64,000 nt of DNA from Castanea sativa (taxonomy: Eukaryota; Streptophyta; Magnoliopsida; Fagales; Fagaceae): positions 24,252,390 through 24,316,389 of the forward strand of contig NC_134016.1 in the NCBI RefSeq assembly GCF_040712315.1, written 5' to 3'. Under the pieces are notes generated by a model. That model saw only the letters and a list, made by a program, of their open reading frames with translations, searched no databases and was not told where the DNA came from. The position numbers were made by a program, and so were the translations under genes. Positions 35,578-48,786 of the stretch are shown in pieces. Within the stretch, counting starts at the first letter, position 1. Each line of letters begins with the position of its first letter.

Positions 35578-36524
35578 TAGTTATAGCGAAGTTTATTATA
35601 CATTTATTTCACTTATCTAAATGGCATTTTACAGTTATTCTTCACTCAATTGTTTGATCACCATATTAGTTGTGACTCTGATATGGTGATCAAGACCCCA
35701 TCAGTGAGGAGGAATCTCTTTTACCATTTGGCCATATCCCTACTTCAGCCAAAGCCAATAAGATGCTAGTTGTAGTATTGCTTTCTCTTATGTCCAAAAA
35801 ATTAGTAATTCTATTGCTCACAACCTAACTAACATACTCGACATGTTAGAGGTTTTTTGATGTGGATGGAGGATGTTCATCCACACTTTTATTCTATACT
35901 CTTAGCCAATTATGGTTAATTTTCTTTAATGAAATTCAAAGCTTTCATTCTCAAAAAAATAAATAAATAAAATGTTTTCTTTTTTCTTTTGCTTTATTAC
36001 TAGCTCACAAAATTCAATACTTAAGCGTCAAAGTATGAGTAATTTGCGGAGGAAGCCATTCGAAACAAATTCTAAACTTTAGATTTTTTTTATTTTTTAT
36101 TTATATTAGATGCAAAAACTTTAAATGTTCCAACCAGTTGTATTTGTGAAGCAAAAGGTTAACCCCATGACAGATTGGTTCCTTTACCGTGTTAGGCTCT
36201 TTGTATTCATCATCATGTTCACTCTCCTCAGATTATTCGCCAGCTGTCACATCTGTTAATTTGCATCTTAAACTAGGCAAGATGATTATTATTATTATTA
36301 TTATTATTATATAGCACGTAAGTATAATCTAAAATTAAGTAACCTTTGGAGGAACGATCCATGGACTGTGTACAATTGGCCACCCCATTATATTGCAGGC
36401 AAAGCGTTGAATAAGCAATTAACTTGTCTCAGATGGAAACAAGACACATTGTTATTATTATTATAATATTATAAAGAGACCTTTACAAATTGATCAAGTA
36501 ATTTAAATGACCATTCTTGTCACT
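35578..36524. other. Intergenic DNA and 3' flank of the sucrose synthase gene
   Basis: No gene. ATT microsatellite at about 36283-36310. The last bases before 36525 should include the sucrose synthase 3' untranslated region. Confidence 0.5.
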
Positions 36525-39500
36525 TCAGTTATGTGAATGAAAATCAAACTTCCTTAGGACGTAATAAGAGACAAAGAGAGAGCCAAGAATGAAGCACCAC
36601 CAACTCCAAGGGCAGCGTGCTTGTGGCTGGCCAAGCTGCTTCTGGTCTTCTTTCCTGTGAATGAAAATCTGTTTTCAGTTTATGAAGATGAGCATATATA
36701 ATGCTAAGACCATTTTGGTTTCAGCAATTAACCTAAGATCATCTATGTAATTTGATGGGTTTTAATATTATATCAAACCCATCAGTTTAAGTCATATATG
36801 AACTATATATATATAAGTTACCTGTCATGCTTTGGTGTTGGCTGAGGTTCAATTTTAGATGTTGACACTGGTTGCTGAGGTTTAGATATCACTGCTGGTG
36901 TTGGTTGTTGGGGTCCAGTTATTGCCGCTGGTGCTGATTGTTTGGGTGTAATTATTGCCGCTGGTGTTGCTTGTTGGGGTACTTCACTAGGGATGGGCAC
37001 ATTTCTTGCCTGTGACAAATTAAATATTACTTCATCAATTGTCTATGATTTGAATATGTCCAAAATAAATTTCAAAACAAACTTACCAGATTCCTGAATT
37101 GGAGATTGTAAAACATGTGAATGTATCTTTGTGTAGCTAGCTTCTGTTCCTTGTTCAATTGCCTCCAAAATCCGTAGATTGCTCCCATGTTCAACACCTT
37201 GTTTGCATAAATCTTCCATGTATAGCTGCAAGGCAAAAGTAACCAGATATAGAAAATGAAAACTCACCAGCAGGTTCTCTATATCCAGGCATAATATAAT
37301 TACCATTCATATATACGCTGGAGTCCAGCTTTTGACATCTTGTTCCAATATTCTGCATCCATCTTGCATTTTTCAAAAAAATCAGCAATCTTATTGCTGG
37401 ATTCATCTCCATTGTTGGGGTCAATATGAAAGCCTGAAATCCCATCAACAATAATTTCTGCTGGACCTCCTTGATTTGTTGCAAAGGTGGGTAATCCACA
37501 GTTCATTGCCTCGATGACTGTAAGACCAAAAGCTTCATAGAGTGCAGGCTGCACAAAAGCACCCTTTGTATCTGCTATACAGCGGTACAGCTCTCCATTG
37601 CGATATCTGTCAGTTTGAGCTGCTATCCATCTGATCTGGCCCTTAAGTTGGTATTTCTCTATCAAGGCATGCATCTTTTTTATTTCTGCAATTTCTTCTC
37701 TATCCTTCGACTTCGTTGGATCAAAAAATCCTGCTACAATCACAAGATTTACCAAACTTCTCAGCCTTTTGTTCTTTCCATACCATTCAGCTAATCCCGA
37801 AATGTTTTTCACTGTATCGAGTCGTGCCATTGAAAAGATGATTGGTTTCTTCCTGTCTGCCAAATATCCTCTGTTCCAAGCATATTTTAGTTTCAATATA
37901 AAACTATCGTGATAATACTGGTTATAGTGATGTGATGCGCATAAGATAAAAGGAACCGAGACTTACATGTGCTCATTGTTATCCTCCTTACTGTACAGCA
38001 ATTCTTCAATGGCAGGGTGAAAAGAGGTTATCCGACTTTGTCTCTCCGTGTAGGGGAAGTATACAGATTGATCAGCCCCAGGGGCGGCGATGTTGAACTT
38101 TGGATCAAAGACATTGATGCCTGAGACCACCCGATAAAGTCCGGGCATGGAAAATGCTTCATGGCTTTCATATTGTCCGGGCCTATCCTTGCTGTAGAAT
38201 AAACATTTCTTGAGTTAACAACATAACAGTCACAGTAGTACTTAGCCGTGTGTTTTTATTCAAGATAGTAATATGAAAGTCTCACCTTCCTGCAATTTCT
38301 TGATATGTGCTTGTTATGATGAAATCAGTTGCGTTCATTGAGATTATGTCAGCCGTGAACTGACATGAAAAGTGGTACTTGGTTTCTAATTCCTTCCATT
38401 TGGCATCTGAATCTTCATATTTGGTTTTTTCCAGGGCATGAGCAATAGTTCCCTGGGTTTTGAACATGTCAAAGTTCAGATTTAGTGTAAGACATGCCAC
38501 AAGACACTTAAAGTAAGGCATAAATGAATCAAAAGTTCAAACTTGATCTAGTGTTTCTAAACTAGACAAGGTTATGTTTGTTTAGTTTATATATAGAAGA
38601 CAAAATCTGATTAATAAAATCAAACAAAAGATGGACTAAACCTGAGTAATTCCAAGTTTGCTAGCCATCAAAGATGCAACCAAGTTTCCATCACTGTAGT
38701 TCCCAATAATGAGATCCGGTTTGCGTTCCATGTGTTCAAGGACCTTAGCAGTAGCATCCTAGTGATGAGAAGAAAAGGAAGAGAAGACAATAATAAGAAA
38801 TTTTATTTGGAAAATAAAAGTTTGATGGAATAAATGATAGATTGATTGCAAATATGCCTCGGCAAATCTCTCAAGGTAAGGGTAAATATCAAAACGAGAA
38901 ACCCATTGGCGGAGAACCCCATTCTGCGTCTTAAATGGGACTCTAAGGATGTGAGAGTGCTTAGTGTTGACAATAGGCTCCAACTCCTGGTTGCACTTTG
39001 TCCCTCGAGCATCTGGTATAAGCCTCGTTACCTGTAAAATAATAAAAGTTAAGAAAATTTAACACTAAACTAAAATTTGATCCTTTCATCAAATTACTGC
39101 TTGCAATCATTTGTAATTGTTAATAGCTTACCACAAGAATCTGAGGTTTCACAACAAGGCCTTGCTGCTTAATTCTGAGAAGCAATTCTTCCTCTAAAGC
39201 TCTTACTTGATCAAGAATGTAAACCACCTATTTTAAATTAAAAGCGACATAATAACCTTAGTCAAGGTTTTACCTTTACAAGATTTTAAACTTCATAATA
39301 CATTAGCATTGTTATTGAATAATGATGATTGGATGCATTATAAACCTGGCCCCCAGTATCTGGCAATCCGAGGACATCTGACTGCCCAAAGTAGCCATGA
39401 GGAGAGAAGATTACAACATTGAATATGATGGGCAGCCTGCTAAAGAGTAACTCCAATTTTGCTGGGTCCGGTGCTTGGAGTACCTCAGAAAGTAGCCTTA

Positions 39501-41055
39501 TTGTCTCCTTAACCCTTTCTGCTGTATCCCCCCATCCTTTCTCAAATCCCCAATCTTTAAACCTGATAGAAAAAAGTTTACTATCCAATGTCAACCTATC
39601 CATGGAATTTTTTTTTTTGGGGAACAAAAAAAAAAAGGAATGACAGAGACCTCTGCTCAAAATTCTGATACGGTGTGTCTTTCGGGAATGCAGAGACCAA
39701 TAATTCAGCTTTAACCAGGGCATTTTGAAGCTTAGCCACTGTATCCAGATTTGCATTTATGATAAGATTCTGCAAAATTGGAACAGCATGCATAATCACG
39801 GTTTAGTTTCTATTACAATCTTTTCCACTAATACGTAATATATTGGTTTCCACCATATATTTTCTCCGTGAGTGCATATATGTATGCTATGTTTGTACCT
39901 CTCCATGATGATTTAAAGCTTGTAAGTACTCTAGCAACAACTTTGAGTAACCACACTTCCCATGTAGCCTTGAGGTCATGAACGTCGAGATGAAGCTGGC
40001 CCCATTTCCGATCGAGGAGGAAAGGGTCATTCGTGGAGTGGAGAAGTCAATGGCTCCAAAATCTATTTCCAATGCATTTTCATCGTTCGCCCTACACATC
40101 AAATTAATCACGTTCTAAAACATTTTGAGCAACAACATGGTATACCATTTTGTTCATATATATATATATATAAGACTATACTTTTGACTGATTCTAACTT
40201 ATGCATATAATCACTCTAACCATTTTTCTAACAATTAATTACCAGTTCTCATCGAAGATGGTTTCTTTAAATTTCAAGTATTCCGAAGCAGAGATAGAAT
40301 CCACTGTGAGATCGTTGGAGTTCACCTTAACGAATTCCCAGAATCCAGGATTAGGTCTCACAGCTAAAGCTACATATGGCGGAACGACCGCTGCCTCCTG
40401 TATATAGATGAAAAAGGTTTAAATGACCCTGTTGGCTGTGGTTGAGCGTATGTGCATGAAAGAGAGAGTTGATATAGAAGAAACCTGAGTAGAATTCAGG
40501 ATGTAACCAAGTAAACCCTCCAACACCTTGCTTCTTTCGTGCTTGTCTTCTATTGATTTCTCCACTTCCTCCATTGTGTGTTGCCGTTTCATTAACCGTT
40601 TTCCCATTGCAACAAAACTTTTTTAACACCACAAGGAAATAAAGATCATATTCTTTTCTTTTTTGCATGGTTCAATGATCAATATATACACCCTTTTTTT
40701 ACCTACCCAATTAATTTTAACAGTTAATACTTTTATGTTCAATATAAATAATGAACATTTTTTTTAACAAAATAGAAATTCTACTCTAACTCAATCCAAG
40801 TATATATATGTACGTGAAGCTCCCTCTTAAACCCCAATCTTTTCCTCTATGTAGTTAAGATTAAGTAGATACGGTAAGAATATAAAAATAAAAGAAGAAG
40901 AAGCAGAAAAGGAAGAAGTTTGTAGCTTACGTAGAATCATGTATGAAAGATTACCTAGCAAAACATCTCTTCATATGATAGCGGCTCTGCTTCAATGCAT
41001 CAGGCATGCTCTCTGCAATAGTATCTGATCGCTTGAGGACTTGTTCAGAAGCCAT
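36525..41055 (-). CDS. SUS6: Sucrose synthase, SUS6/SUS7 clade, complete
   Basis: UDP-dependent cleavage of sucrose to UDP-glucose and fructose. Fifteen exons: 41055-40955, 40617-40485, 40397-40243, 40091-39899, 39769-39651, 39562-39346, 39227-39132, 39031-38858, 38758-38642, 38452-38286, 38191-37967, 37870-37304, 37225-37087, 37009-36822, 36654-36525. Phases agree throughout and give 906 residues. The N-terminal domain is followed by the GT4 domain: [19 protein letters not shown] block, [41 protein letters not shown] (R582 and K587 contact UDP in relatives) and EAFGLTVIE (E678 and E686). After about residue 800 comes a P/Q/A-rich linker with QQ-TPA repeats, then a hydrophobic tail ([18 protein letters not shown]). 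Such tails occur in Arabidopsis SUS6 and fit phloem/sieve-plate, callose-linked members. Intron 8 seems to use a GC donor. The SUS6 rather than SUS7 label is tentative. Confidence 0.93.
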
Positions 41056-41120
41056 TTTTTGCCAAAACTAAAGAAATACAATATATTCTCTTGAATTCAG
41101 AAAGTGGTTTTTGGTTGATG

Positions 41121-41128
41121 TATTTAAA
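41121..41128 (-). promoter_or_regulatory. Likely TATA box of the sucrose synthase gene
   Basis: TTTAAATA on the - strand, about 66 bases before the ATG at 41055. GA-rich leader or promoter sequence follows upstream on the gene strand. Confidence 0.4.
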
Positions 41129-42900
41129 GAGAAGTTGTGAGAGAGAGTGAAAGATATTAGATATGGGGAGGAGGAGAAGGAACATTCTTTGGTTCCTTTT
41201 GTGGGGAGAAGACACAGAGTGAAAGCAAGTAAGGAATATATTTATGCAGCAAATTCAGAGTTGGAGGAGGGAAAGAATTTTAAGGAATTTCTGGTTGTCC
41301 TTTAAGATGGATTACACTAAAATTTCGTATTCTTTTCTTCCCATCTCAATTTGGACGCTGTTAAACTTAAATGCCTTCATTTCGCTACGCACTACCCTTT
41401 CCCAATATTCAGAGTCATGCATCTTCTCTTCATGTTGTTTGTTATACACACTTTTATTCTGGCACATGATAATAAATTAATATTCTGCCATAAAAGAAAA
41501 TTTTTATTTTTTGCTGAGTAGAAAAAAAAATACTAAAAATAATTAAGGAAATTATTAAAGGTTTTGCTAAGTAAAGAGGTTAAATGAAAGAATACTCTTA
41601 TTTTCTTCTCATGGAATTCATCCTATAGCTATGACAAAATCTTAGGCTATTACAACTTTGAATAAAATGTAGGCAACACATTAGTCTAGGAACTTGGAAT
41701 AACACATGCTAGACACCTTTTATTTTGAAACTTTATCAATCAACTCGTTATTATACATACTTGACATTATACATCCGCAAGTCATTTATATCGCATAATG
41801 CCATTATTTGTGTTGGATTTTTTTTTTTTTTTTGCTAGGGAAGATATTTATGTGTATAAACCCAGTTAAGTGGATGCCCAAAAGTTTTATTAAAATATAT
41901 GGATATGTGGAGCGACTAACAAGAGGGACAAAGAGAGCATCAGCCACTACTTTCTTAGCGATCTGCTAGCATGCAACTTGAAGAAGTTTGGGCAAGTATA
42001 CCTAGCTCCACCATAGAAGTGACAAAACCACTGAGGTTTGTATTGTTTCTTACCTACCGGATGAGCAGGCTACTTGAATTTGGTGTCACTTAGATCTACC
42101 TGGATTCTCCTAGTGGCTAGAACTTCTTCCTTTTGAACCCTTACTACACTATGGAAATAAAATTATTTATTTGTTGTAGAATATAAATAAATAATAAAAA
42201 TTAAATAATGCCTTAAAATTTTTGCTTAAGTAGAAGTATAAATGAATCAATGGAAGGTTAAAAAGAATAATACATATCTTCCATTTAAAAAAAATTCTAA
42301 GTGTATGGCTCAATTCACTTATTGAAGAGAAACTTGAGGGGGGGAGGGGAATATGGAGTAAGTCATGAGATCAAGACCCACTAGTTACATGTACAACACA
42401 GCAAAAAATAATAATAATAAGAGTTTCAGTTGTATAGCTAATTAGATATTTGTGTGGTGTATAGAATGACACATGGCATGATGGCACTAATTAAAAAATG
42501 AGATGGAATGCTAAATGAAATAATTCTTAAAGAATTAATCATATAATAAGACCTCATGATGTCGCACATGATATTTTTGCTAAAGAAAAACAGTGTGTGC
42601 TTGTTGGTTGAATAGAGAATTTACTAAAAAATAATTAATGAAATAGTTAAAAGTTTCCCATTGTCAACTAGTAAGGGAAAGCTAATGTTTTCTACCTAGC
42701 TTTCCATCCTTCTTTCTTTTCAACTCAACCAAACATGGGGAGGAATGAGATTTAAAGTTGAATTGAGATCAATCAAGATTCCCCCCTTGGCTGTATACGT
42801 TGTGAGGATTTTTTTTTATTTTTTATTTTTACTTTTGATAGGCTGTGAGGGGTTTTTTAGGATGGTAAATTGCTAAGAGGGAGGACACTTGATCTAGCCA
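41129..42900. other. Sucrose synthase upstream region and intergenic DNA
   Basis: No gene recognised. T run at 41819-41834, A-rich stretches elsewhere. No repeat family identified. Confidence 0.5.
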
Positions 42901-42908
42901 TTTTGTTG

Positions 42909-43520
42909 CAGTGTGGCCGATACCGTACCGGTACCGGCCGTACCGGCCGGTACATACCGTACCGGCCAGTGCACCGGTACCGGTACACTTCTATATTGTA
43001 CCGGAAAAAATACCGGCCGTACCGGCCGCGTACCGGCCATACCGGCTAATTTCGGGCAATACCGGCCGGTACCGGGCGTACCGGCCGGTATAGAAAAAAG
43101 CTTTTTTTTTTTTAGTTTTGTAATTTTTGAATTTTTGTAAAGGCATAATGGTAACTTATTTACATTAACTTCTTAGTATTATCTGTTTTCTTAGTATGCA
43201 ATGAACAACTAAACTTTTCTATTTTTTATATTGTGTTTTTTTTTTCTTTTATTTGATACTAAAGTCTAAAACTATGAATAATTTGTTCTGAATTGAGGTA
43301 ATGTTTTATAATAAACTTTTATATTTACTATAATATAAGTGAAATATTATATGTTTATAAACATGGTTCTAAAGATTTTGGTGTGTGTGTGTGTGTGTCT
43401 ATATATATATATATAAAATAGCGGTAAACCGAAACGATACACCGGTATTGACCGGTATCCGAAATATATCGTACCGGTGGCCAAACCGGTACAGCCTCCG
43501 GTACGGTATTGACTTCCTTG
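42909..43520. mobile_element. hAT element with ACCGG repeats, 612 bp, 8-bp duplication TTTTGTTG
   Basis: TTTTGTTG flanks it at 42901-42908 and 43521-43528. The left end is CAGTGTGGCCGATACCGTAC and the right end inverted is CAAGGAAGTCAATACCGTAC. The left 180 bases are almost entirely overlapping ACCGG/CCGGT words (more than 20), and the right 90 bases carry a further set. The centre is plain AT-rich DNA with a (GT)n(AT)n tract near 43380-43416. No transposase. The word arrays are the expected form of hAT subterminal binding sites but unusually dense. Confidence 0.85.
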
Positions 43521-43528
43521 TTTTGTTG

Positions 43529-44209
43529 TGGTTCTAGCTGTTAATGGATGGGAAGGATCTATGTGTCGTTAGAGTTTGACGGGTTCTTCCCTTTTGTGTT
43601 TGTGAGGTTGACATATCGTGACATTTTATTAGTGTGGTTTGCTCAATAACTAAGTTTTAAAATTTTCCAAATAAAAAAAAAAGTAAATTACAACTTTTAC
43701 GTTGATTTTTTTTTTTTTAAAGCCCTTCACGAGTTAAGTCTTTTTTTTTTTTAAATATTTCCATTCTATCAATTTCTCTTAGTGATGTATCTATTAGATG
43801 TTAACTAAACTTGTAATCTCAACTGTTGCTTCAATTAAAATGCACCGTACCATTTAAAAGTTACAAGTCAACAATTAAAAATAGAAATCCCTCTACCCAA
43901 AGCATAACATAGAACCAAAAATAAAAAATATCTCCTGTCTCTATGATATGCTCCTTCTACTTCTCCTTCTCGTTTCCTCTCTTTCCTTCTCACTCTTTCT
44001 TCTCTCACACTCATGACGACGCAAGTGGTGGCAGAGTCAGAAAATTTTTCTAGGGAGGCCTATCAGATCATTTGAGTATATGATTCTGGAGTTGAAGTTG
44101 ACAGACTACAGTTAAGATACTAAATAATACTGAAGGAGTCAATATCATTTTGCAAATCAATTTGGTTTGGTTAAAGAAACAAAATATTTCGATATCATTC
44201 AATATCGGT
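43529..44209. other. Intergenic DNA
   Basis: No gene recognised; several T runs (43708-43720, 43740-43753) and a CT-rich stretch near 43935-44012. Confidence 0.5.
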
Positions 44210-45305
44210 TTACCATTTTGGAATTATTTCAATATAAGTTTTATCCTCAAACTCAATGTGGTGAAATACTGAGAATTCCCACTTCCAAAACAGGGGTTGT
44301 CTCGGATAAACTCTTATGGAAACACTCGAGTTCAGGGGAGTATAGTGTAAAGAATGCCTATAACCTACTGCTTAAGGACTATAATAAAAACTCACACATT
44401 CAACTCAAACAATGTCAGACCCCACCAGAGGTGTGGAACTTAATTTGGAAGGTGAATGTGCCCCATAAAGTTAGTCTTTTTGTATGGAAGCTAATGCATG
44501 ACAGTCTCCCTACCTTAGTCACTTTAAAAAACTGAGGTATTCCAACCAATAGCACATGCCCTATGTGCACGGAAGAGGAGGAATCTGCTTCCCACTTGTT
44601 CTTACAGTGCACTTTTGCTAGAGCCTACTAGCATGGATCTACACTAGCAGTTCACAACTCTAACTTAAGAGATTCTTCTGTGCAGACTTGGATTAGTAAT
44701 ATCCTGAACTGCTACAAGAAGTTGGACAAGATATGGTGAACTATACCCAAGCTATTTTCACCTACCTCTAGACTATCTGGAATCATAGGAATCTTGTTAT
44801 TCACAAAGGCAAGAATCCAAATCCTATGGAAGTTATACTAACTACTCATAATTTAACTTGCAGGTTTCCAGAAGCTTTCAGCAAAAAAAGTATGCAGAGA
44901 AGAAGATCCGTTCAACCTCATTTTGCAAACCAAAACCTTGGAGGACCTTGGGATCTGTTAATCAAAGTTGTTGGACTTAGGAAAAGGACTAGAAGAGTTT
45001 CTCTTGCCTATGAAGCCATCAATCTTCAAGGACTTGCCATTTTCTCGGGTTGTACCAGTTGTGTAGTTGCAAATACTAGTGCAGCAACACAGGAAGCACT
45101 TGTGGAGGCAGCCTTGACAGCTAGAAGATTAGGATTCTTTAGATTTTTTTTTGTGTGTGCGCGCGCGCGCGCGTGTGTAGCAACAGTAGTATAGTTCAGG
45201 CTAGTAATTCAAAATGTACTACCAGTTGGTAGGAAATGACTATGGTTGCAGACCTTATAGCTTTACAACAACAAGGTCTTGTATGTAAAGCTTCTAGAGC
45301 CGTAG

Positions 45306-45486
45306 CATTGGGGGGTGTAAATACCCCCCAGTTGCCATTTTACAACCAAAGACTCAAAAAAGATGCTTTATTCGGGTATGAATTCTTATAAATTTTTAGA
45401 ACATGTGAACAATTGGTTCTTATATATAGAACCAGTTGTATTAGCGTAGGATATAAAAAAATATTATTATTTTGTTTAAAATATCT

Positions 45487-45557
<71 letters not shown>

Positions 45558-46434
45558 GGCGTTGGGCTTTGGTTTCAGGGCTTGGGCTCATATCGGTGGA
45601 AGGTGGCGTGGCGTGGTGGCTTGGGTTGAAATCAGTGGGTTTAAATCGGTGGCTTTCTCAGTGGTTGTGGGTTTCTGCAGGCATGGGTGTGGTGGCTTGG
45701 GTTGACCGATGCTGGCTTGGGTTGATCGGTGGTTGTGGGTTGCTGTTGTTGTAGTGTCTTCAGTAGTTTCGTGGGTTTGATTGATGCTATAGCCACTGTT
45801 GTTGGTACCTCCGCCTCTGCCGCTGCCGCCACTCAACTCAGCTCCTAGATTGAAGCTCGATCCTCGTGTTCATCTCATTCTCCATTTTTTTTTTCCCACA
45901 AAAGGATTTCCCTTTCTTGTCTTTTATTATTGTTTTTTGGAATTTTGGGTTCAGACCTGAGCTGCTAACATTTTTTTGTGTGATTTTCATTGTAAGATGT
46001 CTGATTGTGAACTGTGGAGTGTGTTAATATGATTTGGATCGGATGTGTTTTTTGTATGTGGGTATTCTTAAAAATTTAAGATTCTGTGGAATCTCAGTGA
46101 TGGAGGTGGTAGTGGTGGTGATGGGTAGCTTTTGGTGGTTGGGCTGAGTATCAATGTAGGTAGTTGCTGACTTTGGTGATTGCTGGTGTATGTGGCGACT
46201 GCTGGCCATGTGCTTGATGCACAGAGATAGAGCGAGAGTACAAAAGAGAGAAGAGAGCTGTTTTTTTTTTTTAATATATTATTTATTGGTATAATTTATA
46301 TTATTTTAATGAATTGTACCTAAATACAGATATTGAAATGAGATTGAGTTGTAAAATGAGAAGATAAAATAAATAAAGTACACATTTTAGGGTATAAAAT
46401 ACAACTTTTTTGCATTCTCATATGCTAATGCTCT
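45306..46434. mobile_element. Long MITE inside the LINE, relative of the one at 58829-59733
   Basis: The left end GTAGCATTGGGGGGTGTAAA and the right end inverted, GAGCATTAGCATATGAGAAT, are partial inverted repeats. Like the element at 58829 it has a 5' CT-rich part, a middle rich in GGTTGTGGG/GGTGG words, and a 3' part reading GTTGTAAAATG followed by AAATAAA. The LINE frame continues on either side. I could not define a clean target duplication. Confidence 0.5.
45492..45554. repeat. (CT)n microsatellite
   Basis: About 31 CT units, within the MITE. Confidence 0.95.
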
Positions 46435-46563
46435 CAGAATTCCCAAAACCATTTTGAGCTCAGTTTATTGTATAGCTGATCTAGCAGCAACCATTTCTAG
46501 ACATCACAGCTGGGTTCTCCCAGATATTTTGTAACTGTTTGTCTTTTATTGGTATAAAAAAAA

Positions 46564-47158
46564 CATTAATACATTTATTAGGGTCCATAACATTAAGACC
46601 ATCAATATAATTCTTCAAAATATTGAAATATTTCCCCCTCGTTTCCCTCCGGGAACACTCTTTTTACTTTGCAAAAGAGTATTATAGCTCACCAATAGCA
46701 CCCATTGAACCCTTGCTCACACCATGACCATAAAACACACTTCAAAATTCACCCAGTTAATGAAACCCATAAACCAGATAAATTTGCGAAGCACAATCAC
46801 ATAATTGCTTTTTCGCGCACTCTCACCTTTGTGCTCAATCACATAATTACGAAGAACAAACCCAACTTTTGCACTGCAACTATGCTCGCTCACAACTCAC
46901 TAGTAACCAGCCTGCATCTAATCTGCTGAATAGCATCACTAGTCACTACATATACTTGGGGCAGCAATGCAAGGAACAGGAGCCCCATAGATGATAAAAA
47001 CATACATGAAAACAGATCTCTTGGACAGTCAATAGTGAAAGACAATAAAATCCATCAGGGTAAATTAACAAACTGCAGTCCTAACTTTCACATAGATAAG
47101 TTTAATATAAAGCATTAGTTAATCTTCCACTAGGAAGTAGGATTAGGAACCAGCTAGC
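46564..47158 (-). other. 3' flank of AGO1
   Basis: No separate gene seen. On the - strand this follows the AGO1 stop at 47159-47161 and should contain its 3' untranslated region; I cannot fix the poly(A) site. Confidence 0.5.
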
Positions 47159-48744
47159 CTAACAGTAAAACATAACCCTCTTAACATTCTCTTTAAGTGC
47201 AGGTAGGGGTCTCACAGCAGCATTAGCACCTGGTGGACGGGTGCTTCGTGGACCTCCTCCGCCCATGCCACGTCCAGCAGCAGCACCACTTGTCATTGAA
47301 CCACTATCTGACGTCTCTGGCTCCATATAGAACCGAGCTCGGAAAGCAGCAAGATGGGCATAGTACGCAGGGGGCACTGCCAAATTAAAGACCCAATCAA
47401 TAAATGGACAGTATACAGAAAGAAAGAAACAAAAGTACCAAAAAATTAAACCAATAATCAACAGCAAAGGATAGTCATGAGCGAATGTGTGAGCAAATTT
47501 ACAATACATATGCCTGTCTATCTGTGTGCACGAGAGAGAGAGAGAGAGAGAGAGCTCACCAATAGAAACAGAACGTGTACACCTTGCATATCTGGAAAGA
47601 AAGGGGAAAAAAAGTTCATATTAATACCGTTTTTAAGAGCAGGAAATCCAAAAAAAAAAGTCACTGCAACCAAAACCATATAAAACAATAAAAAATAACC
47701 ATGAAGATAGTGGAGGTAACTCCTTTTGAGAGAACAAAAAGGAAAACAAAGAAGTCCACTGATATTAAAAGTTAAAACAACTATCATGGAACTTACGTGT
47801 AGCAAAGATTATTTGTAAGGGACTGCAGCCCATCAGCTGTAAACTTGTTCTCATCCCAGAGGACATGATAATGAGCTGGACGACTTGTACCCTGTTTGAA
47901 ATGTTGTGTATCAGAATTACAATCCTCATCAGCAAACAACATAAATAAGCCAATATGGCTACAAAAGAATATATTAGAGCATAACCTGAATTCCAGCATG
48001 AGAACAAAGATAGAAATCAAATTCAGTTGGGTGACAAATCTTAGAGTCTACAACAGTACCTGTAAAATTCCAAAAGAGCTCTATATCAGTAAAATGGAAT
48101 CATAGCGACATAAAATAAAATATTTTCAAATTCAACCTAGTTACCAGGCAATATGTTTCCACTCTTATCAACTGCATTACGGTCATGATGGTTATTTGCA
48201 AACAACCTAGTGTGATGGCGTTTTTGAACCACAACAAACGTGACAGGTGGTTGATAGTTTGGCTCCAAAGAAGCACATGCCTAGAAATAAGTCAAGCAGG
48301 GAAGATGGAATGAGCATGGCCCAAAGATTTCTTAACTTCTACATAAAGAAGCAACCAAAAAACAGTGAAAAATAGAAGACCAAAAAGTACCTTGCGAATA
48401 GCATCTAGCTCATACAGCAAAACTTGATAGAACTGGCCTTCACTCACACCATCCCTGCAAATAATATACTTTTTTAGATTTCAATAAAAAGAATCTAGGA
48501 ATAACACAGATAAGAAAATATGACAAGACCTGTAAAATATGATTCGTTTTGGTTTCTGCCCAGTTGCTCTCCGAAAAGATATGAGTAGTTCTCTGTAAAA
48601 AATCGATAAACAAATAAAACTCAGACCTAACACCACAAAAGCTCCTTTGAGAAATTAAAACAAAACAGATATGGACAAAATCCTGTCCATCTTGCAGGAT
48701 CCTACTACCCAGCCATGGTTTTAACCACCTATAGTCAAAACGGG

Positions 48745-48786
<42 letters not shown>

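Larger units (their letters stand above)
44210..46563 (+). mobile_element. L1-type LINE remnant, 3' part, interrupted by a MITE
   Basis: From about 44238 the + strand reads FYPQTQCGEILRIPTS, DKLLWKHSSSGEYSVKNAY, WNLIWKVNVPHKVSLFVWKL and, after a stop at 44534, GIPTNSTCPMC-TEEEESASHLFLQC. That is the zinc-binding domain that follows LINE reverse transcriptase. Next comes an RNase H start with SLAYEAINLQGLAIFSGCTSC and AATQEALVEAALTARRLGF (about 45000-45140). A MITE breaks it at about 45306. The last RNase H codons and a short A run resume at 46435-46563 (HHSWVLPDI). Stops at 44534 and 44630 look like CGA to TGA and TGG to TAG changes. Confidence 0.7.

Noticed and set aside
36818..37018. Sucrose synthase ending at the stop at 36818
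   Set aside because: A good donor overlaps this stop, and a further in-phase exon encodes the hydrophobic tail known from SUS6-type enzymes.
45413..45836. Open frames in the CT- and GGTTG-rich repeat near 45.5 kb
   Set aside because: Low-complexity translation of a MITE; no conserved protein features.
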